A DNA stretch of 53,381 bases from contig SVCL01000052.1 in assembly GCA_015058405.1 (NCBI GenBank), positions 1-53,381 of the forward strand, written 5' to 3'. Below the pieces are notes generated by a model. It saw only the letters and a program-made list of their open reading frames with translations. It ran no database searches and was not told where the DNA came from. The position numbers and the translations under genes were made by a program. Shown one piece after another: positions 9,284 through 19,349 of this stretch; within the stretch, counting starts at the first letter, position 1; each line of letters opens with the position of its first letter. Origin of the DNA: Clostridium sp. (lineage in GTDB: Bacteria; Bacillota; Clostridia; Clostridiales; Clostridiaceae).

Positions 9284-10015
9284 TTAATTTTTCTTAATAT
9301 ATTCTTTTGCATATTTCATTTCTGAAATATTTGTTGCTTTCATAATTATATTATACTTAACTTCTAACTCTACCGATAGTCCTCTAATCATTAATCTCCT
9401 CAAGTAACTTCCATCTTGTAATAATAAACTTTTCATAGTTTCCGCATCACCAATAGCATAAATATTAAAAGGAGCTGAAGCCATATCACCATCTTCAAAT
9501 TCTAAAAAAGCATATTTACAAGTTATAGCTGATAAAGGAGTCATCCTATGATCATTAATAGCTATAGCTTCTGCACCTGCTGACTTTATATCATTTAAAA
9601 GGGTAAATACATCTGAATCATGCAGCGTCTTACTATCAAGTTCCTCTTTTGTATCTAATTTATTATTATATACACCATCATTAATAATAATAACAATTCC
9701 TTGACCTCTTACTTCATTAGTCCCTGTTAGCATAGTATTATATTTTAGTTCTTCTTTCATGTCCTTTAATATTTTTTCACTATTTACATCATTACTATTA
9801 TATTTATCAATTTTATATGTAATTTCTTTATTATCAGATTTCAAGCTACCTACTTCTTTTAATAACTTATTTTTTTCTTCTACAGCATTTTGGTATTCAG
9901 TTGCATTAAGCCCTAAGGAATATTCAAAACCTTCAAAATTAAAATTTCCTGAAATAAGAAATCCTAAGGTTACAGTAGAAATAAATATAATAGCCTTCAA
10001 AGCACTATTCTTCAT
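9284..10015 (-). CDS. DUF881 membrane-anchored coiled-coil protein (second copy)
   Basis: The 243-residue protein has one N-terminal membrane segment (residues 7-24), a coiled coil at about 40-90, then the globular DUF881 domain with GTNEVRGQGIVIIINDG, EAIAINDHRMTPLSAI and a C-terminal VELEVKYNIIMKATN. It would sit on the outer face of the membrane. DUF881 proteins are regularly found in Firmicute division clusters but their function is not established. Its ATG lies inside the last codons of the preceding small gene, an 11-base overlap, so the two are translationally coupled. A related paralogue sits on the other side of that small gene. Confidence 0.85.
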   Translation of the reverse strand: MKNSALKAIIFISTVTLGFLISGNFNFEGFEYSLGLNATEYQNAVEEKNKLLKEVGSLKSDNKEITYKIDKYNSNDVNSEKILKDMKEELKYNTMLTGTNEVRGQGIVIIINDGVYNNKLDTKEELDSKTLHDSDVFTLLNDIKSAGAEAIAINDHRMTPLSAITCKYAFLEFEDGDMASAPFNIYAIGDAETMKSLLLQDGSYLRRLMIRGLSVELEVKYNIIMKATNISEMKYAKEYIKKN

Positions 10016-10367
10016 TTAGCTTCCTCACCTTTTTAGTTTTAAGCCTCTCTAAAACAATTCTTCTTATTATTGCAAAGTTATCAAAAATTCTTCCACCAAA
10101 AACTATTACTGCTGCAATATAAATAGGAATACCTAACTTATCTCCTAAATAAGCTAGTGCAGCTGCAAGTAATGCATTTCCAAAAAAGCCTGAAATAAAT
10201 ATATTTGCTTCAAAGTTTTTTGATAAATTTGCTCTCACCGCTCCAAAAACTGAATCTAAACAGGCCAATATTGCTACAGATACATATGGCGAAAATTTTT
10301 CTGGTATATTTATATCAACTAATAGACCTAAAATAGCTCCAATTAAAAGCCCTATTCCTGCTATCAT
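10005..10367 (-). CDS. sbp: Small basic protein Sbp (DUF1290)
   Basis: This 120-residue membrane protein begins MIAGIGLLIGAILGLLVDINIPE. It carries three to four hydrophobic segments and a basic C-terminal tail (RRIVLERLKTKKVRKL). The conserved DUF1290 core SVAILACLDSVFGAVRA is present. The family is always found near ftsQ and DUF881 genes in Firmicutes, and its role is unknown. It is sandwiched between two DUF881 genes, an arrangement suggesting that the three proteins form one membrane assembly. Confidence 0.88.
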   Translation of the reverse strand: MIAGIGLLIGAILGLLVDINIPEKFSPYVSVAILACLDSVFGAVRANLSKNFEANIFISGFFGNALLAAALAYLGDKLGIPIYIAAVIVFGGRIFDNFAIIRRIVLERLKTKKVRKLNEE

Positions 10368-10381
10368 CTATACTTTTCCCC

Positions 10382-11110
10382 CTATTCCTTAACTTCTTTT
10401 ACATAGTCACTTTTTAATGTTTGTGTAGTTTTATCTATCTTTAAGTCTTCTAAAAGCTTTACTTCTACATCATAATTAGCAAGGGATCCAGTTGTTAAAT
10501 TATAATCTGATTGAAATCTCACACCAGCATTTAACTTTGTCTTATCTCCTATTGCTTCTATAACTATCTTTTCCTTAGGACTTATTTTACCTGCTGAACC
10601 AACCCAAAGATAATTCCCAGAAGATTTTATACCAGTTTGAGGAGTAATTCTATAACCATTTACTGATATTGCTTCTGCCTTTGAAAACCACAATAAGTTT
10701 ATTATGTTAATTAATTCTCTTTCATCTAAACTAGTATTAGCTTCCATAGAATTTGATCCGAATATATTATTTTTAGGTGATATATTTATAGTTATACCAG
10801 GCCCCTCTACATCAACTAATCCTAATTGCATTCTTGCATTATCTAATTGTTTCTTTACTTCCTTTTCTATTTCCCCTTCTTGAGTTGCACTTTCCTCAAA
10901 TTTCTTTAACTCCTCATTTAAAGTAGCATTGGTGGATATTAATTCTTCCTTTTCTTTTTTTAAACTTTCTATTTCATCTAATATATTAGTATTATCATAA
11001 GTTTTATCTTTAGATTCTGTCTTAGACAATATCTTATATTGAGATGCTAATAAGAAACCTAAAAATGAACATACAAGAGCTACTGCTATTTGTGATGCTA
11101 CCTTTTTCAT
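10382..11110 (-). CDS. DUF881 membrane-anchored coiled-coil protein (first copy)
   Basis: The 242-residue protein has the same architecture as the downstream paralogue. There is one N-terminal membrane segment (residues 7-23), a coiled coil at about 40-95, and a DUF881 domain with LVDVEGPGITINI, KAEAISVNGYRITPQTGI and SDYNLTTGSLANYDVEV. It starts 10 nt after ftsQ. Its role in division or envelope assembly is inferred only from constant neighbourhood. Confidence 0.85.
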   Translation of the reverse strand: MKKVASQIAVALVCSFLGFLLASQYKILSKTESKDKTYDNTNILDEIESLKKEKEELISTNATLNEELKKFEESATQEGEIEKEVKKQLDNARMQLGLVDVEGPGITINISPKNNIFGSNSMEANTSLDERELINIINLLWFSKAEAISVNGYRITPQTGIKSSGNYLWVGSAGKISPKEKIVIEAIGDKTKLNAGVRFQSDYNLTTGSLANYDVEVKLLEDLKIDKTTQTLKSDYVKEVKE

Positions 11111-11120
11111 ATACTACCTC

Positions 11121-11867
11121 CTACTTAAAATCTGCTGATCCATTAAAACTAACATTAATATATTCTTGTACAGCACCTTGGTTATAAACAATAGCTGCTG
11201 TCTTCATCTTATTAATTAAATTCTCATCACTACCTAACATAACTTGTATATTATCGAAATAACATAATATATTAGATAAATTACTTATGTTAATAGAGGA
11301 TATCTTTACATTCTTTAAATTTTCATTTAAAAACTGTTGTACCTTATATATATCCTTAAGAATTTCTTTTTCTCTATCAGATTTTCCTACATACTCTCCT
11401 AAAGTTTTGCCACTTAAATCAATTCCTATAACCTCTATTAAATTTCTGCCATCAATATTATTAGCTTTTTCCAAATAAGTCATTTCATCACTAATAACAT
11501 TAAATTCATTTTCTGATCTTACAAAAAATAAACCTTTCTTTTCTATAACTGATAATTCAATAGTACTTGGATATTTCTTTTTATATTTTACTTCCTCAAC
11601 ATAAGGATTTTCTTTAAAAGTATTTTTCACCTCGTCCTTAGTAAGAAATAATAAATTCTTTCCTTCTAATTCTTTACTTTTTTCAATAACAAAATCTTTT
11701 GTTATTATATTATCCTCACTACACTTGATGTTTTTAATTTTAAAAATGTCCGTATAGGTAACTATAATAAAAGCACAAATTATTATAAGAATAGTAAAAA
11801 TAATTACCTTTTTTATTTTTCTTCTTTTCTTAGCCTTTCTTATATATTCATTATCTGTTTTAGCCAT
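11121..11867 (-). CDS. ftsQ: FtsQ/DivIB cell division protein
   Basis: The 248-residue bitopic protein has a basic cytoplasmic N-terminus (residues 1-17, KAKKRRKIKK), one membrane segment (about 18-37) and a POTRA domain. The POTRA domain starts with IKNIKCSEDNIITKDFV and includes NPYVEEVKYKKKYPSTIELSVIEK. DivIB forms a complex with FtsL and DivIC that regulates septal peptidoglycan synthesis. The position between ftsW/spoVE and DUF881 is usual for clostridia. It is separated from ftsW by a gap holding two hairpins. Confidence 0.9.
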   Translation of the reverse strand: MAKTDNEYIRKAKKRRKIKKVIIFTILIIICAFIIVTYTDIFKIKNIKCSEDNIITKDFVIEKSKELEGKNLLFLTKDEVKNTFKENPYVEEVKYKKKYPSTIELSVIEKKGLFFVRSENEFNVISDEMTYLEKANNIDGRNLIEVIGIDLSGKTLGEYVGKSDREKEILKDIYKVQQFLNENLKNVKISSINISNLSNILCYFDNIQVMLGSDENLINKMKTAAIVYNQGAVQEYINVSFNGSADFK

Positions 11868-11920
11868 AAACTTCCCATCCTAATTTTATAAGTTTTTATT
11901 ATATAAATATAATACCACTT

Positions 11921-11983
11921 AATATTATTAATTTCATCAAATTAATAATATTAATGCCATTACTTTTAAAAAGTAATGGCATT
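11921..11983 (-). other. Tandem perfect hairpins between ftsW/spoVE and ftsQ
   Basis: Two perfect inverted repeats lie back to back: a 14-bp stem (11921-11934 with 11939-11952, loop catc) and a 15-bp stem (11953-11967 with 11969-11983). The second starts four bases past the ftsW stop. In the direction of transcription neither is followed by a clean U-run, so they look like weak terminators, RNA-processing sites or mRNA stabilisers between the two halves of the division cluster. On the plus strand the second is followed by a short T-run, but no plus-strand gene ends here. Confidence 0.5.
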
Positions 11984-11986
11984 TTT

Positions 11987-13108
11987 CTAATTTTCATTTG
12001 ATTTACATTGTTTTGATATATTTAACAATATACCTATAGCAGCCATTGTTATAGCTAGAGAAGTTCCACCATAACTTATAAATGGTAATGGTACTCCTGT
12101 AACTGGCATAGATCCAGTTACAACTGCTAAATTAATTATAGTTTGCACACCAATAACAGATGTTATTCCTATTGCTAATAATGTTCCATAAGAATCTTTA
12201 GCTCTTAATGCTACTCTTATTCCTCTAGCAATTAAAAATATAAATAAACCTATTATGCAAGCACATCCTATAAACCCTAATTCCTCACCTATTATAGAGA
12301 ATATAAAGTCATTATGTGGCTCAGGCATATATAAAGTCTTTTGTCTTGATTGCCCAAGTCCAAGTCCTAACATTCCACCTGCCCCTAAGGCATAAAATGA
12401 TTGAATAAGCTGATATCCATCACCTGCAGCATCTTGCCATGGATCTATAAAGTTAAGCATTCTTTTTCTTCTATAATCCGAACTAAATGTAAAAAATAAA
12501 GCTGCCGATACCATTGCTGGTGCTATATATCCAAACATATGTTTAAGAGTACCACCAGAACAAAACAACATTATAAATGTTACTATCATTATTACTGAAG
12601 CTATACTTAAGTTCTTCTGAGCTAATACAAGTCCTGCATAAAAACCTGCAACACCCAAATAAGGAACTATTCCTGTCCAAAACTTTTTAACCTCATCACC
12701 TTTAGAAGACAAACTCATTGCTAAAAATAATACAACAACATATTTAGTCAACTCAGAAGGTTGAAATGATAATGGCCCTAAAGCTATCCACCTTTGTGCA
12801 CCATTTACTGCTGGAAACGCATAAACAAGAAGAAGCAACGGAATAGTTATTATCATTAGTGGTAATGTAACTTTCTTTAGTTTGTGATAATCAAAGTTTA
12901 ATGTTATAAACATAGCTAATATTCCTAAAGCACAAGAAAATATCTGTTTTTTTAAGAATAAAGTACTATCTTTATACTTAAACATTGCATAGTACGAACT
13001 AGCGGAATAGACCATAACAATCCCAATAGATAATAATATCATTACTACATAAAATACTCCGTAATCCATACTACCCATTTTCTTCTTTTTCTTTATACCT
13101 CTATTCAT
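11987..13108 (-). CDS. SEDS peptidoglycan polymerase FtsW/SpoVE
   Basis: The 373-residue polytopic protein has about ten membrane segments. SEDS motifs are present: LGPLSFQPSELTKYVVVLFLA near residue 110, PEPHNDFIFSIIGEELGF near residue 268 and PLPFISYGGTSL near residue 340. SEDS proteins polymerise glycan strands from lipid II together with a class B PBP, here most likely the SpoVD-type PBP of the same cluster. Sequence alone does not separate vegetative FtsW from sporulation SpoVE. It follows mraY by about 20 nt. Confidence 0.9.
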   Translation of the reverse strand: MNRGIKKKKKMGSMDYGVFYVVMILLSIGIVMVYSASSYYAMFKYKDSTLFLKKQIFSCALGILAMFITLNFDYHKLKKVTLPLMIITIPLLLLVYAFPAVNGAQRWIALGPLSFQPSELTKYVVVLFLAMSLSSKGDEVKKFWTGIVPYLGVAGFYAGLVLAQKNLSIASVIMIVTFIMLFCSGGTLKHMFGYIAPAMVSAALFFTFSSDYRRKRMLNFIDPWQDAAGDGYQLIQSFYALGAGGMLGLGLGQSRQKTLYMPEPHNDFIFSIIGEELGFIGCACIIGLFIFLIARGIRVALRAKDSYGTLLAIGITSVIGVQTIINLAVVTGSMPVTGVPLPFISYGGTSLAITMAAIGILLNISKQCKSNEN

Positions 13109-13129
13109 TCTAAATCCTCCATACCATTA

Positions 13130-14116
13130 TTAAAGAGATACAAAACCAATTATACATAATATAAAAGTAACTAATGAAAATACAGTAACTATCTTTACTT
13201 CAGACCAACCACAATGTTCAAAGTGATGATGTATTGGAGCCATCTTAAACACTCTCTTACCTGTTAACTTGAACGAAGTAACTTGTATAATTACAGATAA
13301 ATTTTCAATTACATAAATTCCTCCAACTATTATTACTAAAAGTGGAGTTTGTAATACTAGCATTATAGTAGCTATTGCTCCTCCTAAAGCTAATGAACCA
13401 GTATCACCCATAAAAACTTTAGCTGGATATGCATTATATTTTAAGAATCCAAGTAAAGCTCCTGTAAGACCAACTGAAAATACTGCAACACTATTAACAC
13501 CAAGTTTAGTCGCAACTATACTAAAGAAAGTTAATACTAAAATTGTAACTGATGTTGCTAATCCATCTAAACCATCAGTTAAATTAACAGCATTTGTTAC
13601 AGCTAAGAAATAGAAAATAACAAATGGTACATAAAGCCATCCTAAATCTAATTGAATATCTGTAAAAGGTATAGAAATAGCTGTTCCCATTACTTTATAA
13701 CCATAAATAGCTATAGCTATTGAAAAAACAACTTGAAGAGCAAGCTTTTGTTTTGCTGTTAAACCTTCATTTTCCTTATGAATAATTTTTAACATATCAT
13801 CTAGAAAACCTATTAAACCAAAAGCTAAAGTTCCGTATAATACAACCATACCTTTATCAGTTAAGCTATATCTTGAACAAATCATTACAACTACTATAGA
13901 AATTATAAATATTAATCCTCCTATAGTTGGTGTCCCTGCTTTCTTTAAATGGCTTTGTGGTCCTTCTTTACGAATATTTTGACCAAATTTTAATTTGTGT
14001 AATATCGGTATTATAATAGGACCTAATACTATTGATACTATTAATCCAATTACAAATGCTACTATTATTTTACTATTTAAAAATCCTGTTAATAATTCCC
14101 CCATGAGTTCTGCCAT
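13130..14116 (-). CDS. mraY: MraY phospho-MurNAc-pentapeptide translocase
   Basis: This integral membrane enzyme transfers phospho-MurNAc-pentapeptide to undecaprenyl phosphate, making lipid I. Signatures are [19 protein letters not shown] (Mg-binding aspartates), [26 protein letters not shown] and the histidine motif [13 protein letters not shown]. There are about ten membrane segments. I place the start at the ATG at 14114-14116 (MAELMGELL). A GTG six codons upstream overlaps the AGGAGG ribosome site, leaving the ATG with an unusually long spacing, so the start is uncertain by a few codons. Confidence 0.94.
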   Translation of the reverse strand: MAELMGELLTGFLNSKIIVAFVIGLIVSIVLGPIIIPILHKLKFGQNIRKEGPQSHLKKAGTPTIGGLIFIISIVVVMICSRYSLTDKGMVVLYGTLAFGLIGFLDDMLKIIHKENEGLTAKQKLALQVVFSIAIAIYGYKVMGTAISIPFTDIQLDLGWLYVPFVIFYFLAVTNAVNLTDGLDGLATSVTILVLTFFSIVATKLGVNSVAVFSVGLTGALLGFLKYNAYPAKVFMGDTGSLALGGAIATIMLVLQTPLLVIIVGGIYVIENLSVIIQVTSFKLTGKRVFKMAPIHHHFEHCGWSEVKIVTVFSLVTFILCIIGFVSL

Positions 14117-14151
14117 ACTATTATGACAGCTCACCTCCTAACTATTTATTT

Positions 14152-15510
14152 TTATTGTAATCCTTCTACTATTTCTTCAAACTTAGCACCTCTTGATGCT
14201 TTTACTAAAATAACATCATTAGCTTTTACAAAGTTTTTCATATTTTTTATTAACTCTTCCTTAGTGTCATAAACAATTATATTTTCTCCACCAAAACCTA
14301 ATTTATAATCCTTAGCGTATTCTCCAGTTGATACTAATACATCTATCTTATCTTTTGCATATTCTGCTACTTCTTTATGAGCTCTCTCTGATTCATCACC
14401 TAATTCTCTCATTGTTCCTAATATAGCTATTTTTCTTTTTCCTGAATGATTTTTTAATACATCTAAAGCAGCTTTCATAGAATCAGGACTGGCATTATAA
14501 CAATCATTTATTATAGTGTAATCATTAGCCTTTATAAATTCTAATCTCATAGAAGTTGCTTCTATATTATTTAATCCTTCTAACATTTCTTCATATGATA
14601 CACCTAATGTTTTAGATGCAACTATACCTAGTAAAGCATTAAGTACATTATGAGCACCTACCATCGGTAAAGTAAACTTATACTTTGCCCCTTCATCTTC
14701 TATTTCAAAAGAAGTTGAAGTTTCTGTTAATTCTACGTTCTTAGCTTTATAGTTATTTAATTCATTATAACCAGTTTTTATTATTTTAAAACTTTCTTCT
14801 TTTAAATTCTTTAAATAATCATCTTCTCCATTAACTACTAGTACATTATTTTCATCAAAGAAATCTGTTATCTCTAACTTAGCTTTTAATATATTTTCTC
14901 TAGTTTTTAAATTCTCTATATGAGATAAACCTATATTAGTTATAAGAGCTATATCTGGTCTTGCACAATCTGCAAGAGTATGAATTTCGCCAAGATTGCT
15001 CATTCCAAGTTCTAATACTGCTACTTCAATTGAAGAATCTAAACTTAATATCATAAGGGGTAACCCTATATGATTATTAAAGTTCCCTTTAGTTTTAAAC
15101 ACTTTATATTTTCCACTTAAAAATGCAGCTACTAAATCTTTAGTAGAAGTTTTTCCTGTAGATCCTGTAATTCCAACAACCTTAAGATTAAGTTTTTCTC
15201 TATAATACTTTGCAAGCTTAAGTAAAGCATCATATGTATTATCTACTTTAATAACATTACCTTTTATTTCTTTTTCATCAAATAGCACTTCGTCTACTAT
15301 AGCTATAGATGCTCCCTTATCTAAAGCACTTTTTACATATTCATTTCCATTAAACACTTCACCTTTTAAAGCTAAGAAAACATTATTTTTTTCTATTTTT
15401 CTAGTATCAGTACAAATATTATTAAATTCTTTATTTTCTGATTCAACTATTAATTTACCATCTACAGCTTCTAATAGTTCTTTAAAAGTTAATTCCACCT
15501 TAAAATCCAC
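14152..15510 (-). CDS. murF: MurF UDP-MurNAc-tripeptide-D-Ala-D-Ala ligase
   Basis: The 452-residue Mur ligase adds D-Ala-D-Ala to the UDP-MurNAc tripeptide. The ATP loop GITGSTGKTSTKD lies near residue 113. The central-domain motifs LELGMSNLGEI and NIGLSHIENL and the C-terminal NDCYNASPDSMKAAL and LGTMRELGDES are typical of MurF. It ends 17 nt before mraY. A stable hairpin separates it from murE upstream. Confidence 0.95.
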   Translation of the reverse strand: MDFKVELTFKELLEAVDGKLIVESENKEFNNICTDTRKIEKNNVFLALKGEVFNGNEYVKSALDKGASIAIVDEVLFDEKEIKGNVIKVDNTYDALLKLAKYYREKLNLKVVGITGSTGKTSTKDLVAAFLSGKYKVFKTKGNFNNHIGLPLMILSLDSSIEVAVLELGMSNLGEIHTLADCARPDIALITNIGLSHIENLKTRENILKAKLEITDFFDENNVLVVNGEDDYLKNLKEESFKIIKTGYNELNNYKAKNVELTETSTSFEIEDEGAKYKFTLPMVGAHNVLNALLGIVASKTLGVSYEEMLEGLNNIEATSMRLEFIKANDYTIINDCYNASPDSMKAALDVLKNHSGKRKIAILGTMRELGDESERAHKEVAEYAKDKIDVLVSTGEYAKDYKLGFGGENIIVYDTKEELIKNMKNFVKANDVILVKASRGAKFEEIVEGLQ

Positions 15511-15535
15511 CTATCTATTTTTATATTTTCAATAA

Positions 15536-15572
15536 TATGTGGAATATTGCACAAGCCACAATATTCCACATA
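15536..15572 (-). other. Perfect hairpin between murE and murF
   Basis: The 14-bp perfect stem (15536-15549 with 15559-15572, 9-nt loop) lies in the 95-bp gap between two co-directional mur genes. No T-run follows on either strand, so it does not look like an ordinary intrinsic terminator. It ends about 25 nt before the murF start. Confidence 0.55.
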
Positions 15573-15605
15573 ATTTATTATAATATTAGTTTTACAAAAA
15601 TATTC

Positions 15606-17066
15606 TTATATTCTATTTGAAAGAATTTCATCTACTACTTCTCTTTCATCGAAATGTATCTTTCCTGTATTTAAGATTTGATAATCTTCATGACCTTTAC
15701 CAGCTATAACTATAACATCGCCTTCTTTAGCAATATCTATAGCTTTTTTAATAGCTTCTTTTCTATTTTCTACAACTTCATAGTTGTCTTTTTCTATTCC
15801 TTTAACTACATCATCTATAATGCTCATAGGCTCTTCTGTTCTTGGGTTATCAGAAGTTACTATAGCTATATCTGATATGTCTGTTCCGATTTTACCCATT
15901 TGAGGTCTTTTTACTTTATCTCTATCGCCACCGCAGCCAAATACAGAAATTAATCTATTTTTAGTAAAACCTCTAGCTGTCTTTAATATATTTTCTAATC
16001 CATCTGGAGTATGAGCATAGTCTAAGATAATTGTATAAGGTAGATTATACTTCTTACCAGCTCTTTCACATCTACCAAGTACAACAACATCTTCAAGACC
16101 TTCTTTAATAGCTTCTATTGAAATACCAAGGTTCTTCATAGTACCTATAACACCTAGCGCATTATAAATATTAAATTCACCTGGCATATCCACCATGAAA
16201 CTTTCTTCTTTTCCATCAATGTTTAATTTAAAACTTACATGGTCACTTGCACATACTTCATCATATACTTTTAAATCACTATCTTCTTTAACCGATACTG
16301 TAACTATTTTTTCTTTTCCTAATGCTTTAAGATCTCTAAGAACATCTTTACCATAATTATCGTCAACATTAACTACGTTTAAACAACTTCTTTCAAATAA
16401 TTTAAACTTTTCATTATAATAATTTTCAAAAGTCTTATGAAAATCTAAGTGATCTCTTGTTATATTAGTAAATATACCTGCTTCAAACTCAATTCCATAT
16501 ACTCTATCTAATGCTAATGAATGTGAAGAAACTTCCATTACACAATATTCACAATTTTTCTCTACCATCTCATGGAAAAGTTTTTGTAATTCAAAAGATT
16601 CTGGAGTTGTTCTTTCAGTATCAAGTTTTTCTCCCCCGATATAATTAGCTATAGTTCCTACAAGCCCTACTTTTTTACCAGCTTTTTCTAATATGTTTTT
16701 TAACATAAAAGTTGTAGTAGTTTTTCCATTTGTCCCAGTAACACCTATAATCTTCATCTTCTTAGATGGATTATCATAGAAATTACTTCCTATAACAGCT
16801 AAAGCTTTTCTAGTATCTTTAACTTTTATTATAGTGACGTTTGAATTATTGCATTCTATAGAATCTTCACAAACTATTACAGTTGCTCCTTTTTCTATAG
16901 CGCTTTTAGCATACTTGTGTCCATCTACTGCAAAGCCTTTAATACATATAAATAAACTATTTTCCTTAACTAATCTACTATCATAGTTAACTTCATTTAT
17001 TTCTATGTTGTCACTTCCTTGTACTACTTCATAATCTAATCCAATTAACAATTTAGTTAGATTCAT
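15606..17066 (-). CDS. murE: MurE UDP-MurNAc-dipeptide : diaminopimelate ligase
   Basis: The 486-residue Mur ligase adds the third stem-peptide residue. The ATP loop is [13 protein letters not shown] near residue 110. The signature DNPRTEEP near residue 400 is the DNPR motif of diaminopimelate-adding MurE enzymes (lysine-adding enzymes have a different motif), so the wall should contain diaminopimelate. The start is the ATG preceded by AGAGGTGG (protein MNLTKLL); an in-frame upstream ATG adds seven residues without a better ribosome site. It lies 34 nt after the PBP gene. Confidence 0.95.
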   Translation of the reverse strand: MNLTKLLIGLDYEVVQGSDNIEINEVNYDSRLVKENSLFICIKGFAVDGHKYAKSAIEKGATVIVCEDSIECNNSNVTIIKVKDTRKALAVIGSNFYDNPSKKMKIIGVTGTNGKTTTTFMLKNILEKAGKKVGLVGTIANYIGGEKLDTERTTPESFELQKLFHEMVEKNCEYCVMEVSSHSLALDRVYGIEFEAGIFTNITRDHLDFHKTFENYYNEKFKLFERSCLNVVNVDDNYGKDVLRDLKALGKEKIVTVSVKEDSDLKVYDEVCASDHVSFKLNIDGKEESFMVDMPGEFNIYNALGVIGTMKNLGISIEAIKEGLEDVVVLGRCERAGKKYNLPYTIILDYAHTPDGLENILKTARGFTKNRLISVFGCGGDRDKVKRPQMGKIGTDISDIAIVTSDNPRTEEPMSIIDDVVKGIEKDNYEVVENRKEAIKKAIDIAKEGDVIVIAGKGHEDYQILNTGKIHFDEREVVDEILSNRI

Positions 17067-17100
17067 ACTACCACCTCTATTTTTCATCTATATAATAAAA

Positions 17101-19305
17101 CTAATCTTTATATTGTGAGTTTAACTCCAATTTTACTGTTACATCTTTTGTAACTACTTCTCCAGCTGGAATACTTTGAGTATTTACCATACCTTCACCA
17201 GTAATTGTATAATTTATGCCTAATGATTTTAAAAGCTCTTCTGCAGATTCTTTAGAATATCCTACTAACTTAGGCATAACAACACTATTAGCTCCACCGC
17301 CTTGATCATCAGTGTAAAGAGTTATTTTAGCTCCTTGTTTTACAGTATATCCAGGATAAGGTTTAATTGTCTTTACAACTGTTCCTTCACCTGACACTTC
17401 TGCTTCTAAGCCTAAATCCTTAAGTGTCTTTTTAGCTTGATCTATGCTTGTTCCTCTAACTTCTGGGATAACTATATCCTTAGTTAAAGCCTTATCATTT
17501 TCTGATGAGAATTTACTTTCCATATAGTTAAATATATTAGAGAATAAATTTTTAGCATAAGGTGCTGCAACTTGACCTGCATAATATGCATTATTACTTG
17601 GTTCATCTACTGTTATCATAACAGTTACTTTAGGATTGTCAATAGGGGCCATACCAACAAATGAAGAAATATATTTTCCTTGGCCATAAGTACCATTAGT
17701 AGGGTCTACCTTTTGAGCTGTACCTGTTTTACCACCAATATGATATCCTTCAACAAAAGCACTATTTCCTGAACCATTAGTTATAACTCTTTCTAGATAA
17801 GTTCTAAGTTCAGCTGTTTTTTCTTTACTTGCAACAGCATTTGTATTTGCATTGAAGCTTTCATCAACTACAGTTGTTCCATTTTTATCTTCATGAGTTA
17901 CTTCTTTCATTACATGAGGTTGAATCCAAGTACCCCCATTGGCTACTGCATTAAAAGCTGCCATATATTGAACAGAGTTTACTGTATTAGTTTGACCAAA
18001 GGCTATTGTTGCTAAATCTGTTTCTGAAATGTTATCTACAGACTTTACAATTCCTTTAGCTTCCCCTGGTAAATCTATTCCTGTTGTTTTACCAAATCCA
18101 AATTTAGATATATATTCACATAACTTTTCTTTACCAATCATTTGTCCAAGTTGCATAAATCCAACATTACATGAATTTTGAATTATTTCAGGAAAACCTT
18201 GAGCACCATGTCCTGATGTTCTCCAACACTTTATAGTTCTTCTTCCAAATTGTAAACTACCATTACATACAAATGAGCTGCTATCATTTACTGCATTTTC
18301 TTCTAATGCTGTTATAGCAGTTATTACCTTAAAAATAGAACCTGGTTCAAAAGTATCATTTACTAATCTATTTCTCCACATCTTTTGAATCTTTTCACCA
18401 TCTGTTGCACCATCAAAAGCCTCTATACCAGAATAAGGGTTATTAGGATCAAAATCTGGTTTATTAGCCATACCTAATATCTCCCCAGTATTCGGGTCCA
18501 TTACTAATACTGAAACAGCCTTAGCTTTTTGCTCAGTATGAGCTTGAGCAGCAACACTTTCTGCAAATAATTGTATTTTTTCATCTATAGTTAACGTAAT
18601 ATCTTTTCCATCTATAGGTGCTGTATATTCTGATATAGTGTAAGGTAACTCTCCACTTTTACTATCAAGTTCTGAAATCTTCATACCAGGAGTTCCAGAT
18701 AAAACATTATTATACTGAAGTTCTATTCCTGTTAATCCTTGACCATCAACATTTGTACTTCCAAGAACATGTGCCAAGAAATTATTATTAGGATAATATC
18801 TCTTTGTATCTGGCGAAATAATTACACCAGATATATTTAATGCCTTAACCTTATCTGCTGGTTCTTTTTCTATTCTTCTTATTAAAGTAGCAGAACCTGC
18901 ATCTGCTCCACTAGCAAGTTTAGTTTCTAACTTCTTTAATACATCATTCTTTTCCATTCCTATTGCATCTGCAATAGCTCCTGCAATTTCATCATTTGAT
19001 TGAAACTTACGATTTTCTTTTTTTAAGTAAGCTCTTATAGAATTCAAGTCAAAATCAATCCTATAAACATTAGCCGAAACGGCTAACTCTACACCATTCC
19101 TATCTAATATTCTTCCCCTTTTTGCATCAATTTTAACTTCACTTGTCCATTGTTCTTCTGCCATGGCTGAATATTCGCTATGCTTGAATATCATTATATA
19201 TGCTAATCTTACAGTAAGTAAAAATAGTAGAGTAATTATAGCTATTAAAGAAGCCATTATTCTTTTTCTTACTTTTGCCATATCTCTATATTTTTTCTTT
19301 TTCAC
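17101..19305 (-). CDS. SpoVD/FtsI-type class B penicillin-binding protein with two PASTA domains
   Basis: The 734-residue transpeptidase cross-links peptidoglycan outside the membrane. One N-terminal membrane segment (about residues 15-35) is followed by the PBP dimer domain (KRGRILDRNGVELA). The transpeptidase domain has FEPGSIFKVI with the catalytic serine near residue 320, the SxN motif SCN near 375, and KTG in GGKTGTAQKV near 523. Two PASTA domains end the protein at about 605-668 and 670-732. PASTA domains are found in SpoVD and PBP2x and bind wall fragments or help septal localisation. In Bacillus spoVD is sporulation-specific; here a single gene sits in the cluster and may serve division, sporulation or both. 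Confidence 0.9.
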   Translation of the reverse strand: MKKKKYRDMAKVRKRIMASLIAIITLLFLLTVRLAYIMIFKHSEYSAMAEEQWTSEVKIDAKRGRILDRNGVELAVSANVYRIDFDLNSIRAYLKKENRKFQSNDEIAGAIADAIGMEKNDVLKKLETKLASGADAGSATLIRRIEKEPADKVKALNISGVIISPDTKRYYPNNNFLAHVLGSTNVDGQGLTGIELQYNNVLSGTPGMKISELDSKSGELPYTISEYTAPIDGKDITLTIDEKIQLFAESVAAQAHTEQKAKAVSVLVMDPNTGEILGMANKPDFDPNNPYSGIEAFDGATDGEKIQKMWRNRLVNDTFEPGSIFKVITAITALEENAVNDSSSFVCNGSLQFGRRTIKCWRTSGHGAQGFPEIIQNSCNVGFMQLGQMIGKEKLCEYISKFGFGKTTGIDLPGEAKGIVKSVDNISETDLATIAFGQTNTVNSVQYMAAFNAVANGGTWIQPHVMKEVTHEDKNGTTVVDESFNANTNAVASKEKTAELRTYLERVITNGSGNSAFVEGYHIGGKTGTAQKVDPTNGTYGQGKYISSFVGMAPIDNPKVTVMITVDEPSNNAYYAGQVAAPYAKNLFSNIFNYMESKFSSENDKALTKDIVIPEVRGTSIDQAKKTLKDLGLEAEVSGEGTVVKTIKPYPGYTVKQGAKITLYTDDQGGGANSVVMPKLVGYSKESAEELLKSLGINYTITGEGMVNTQSIPAGEVVTKDVTVKLELNSQYKD

Positions 19306-19349
19306 CTTAAATCCTCCATTTATTTCTTCATAAAAACTTAGATGCGCTC

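Noticed and set aside
11953..11988. Plus-strand terminator reading of the second hairpin before ftsW
   Set aside because: A T-run follows on the plus strand, but no plus-strand gene ends nearby; the minus-strand context is the relevant one.
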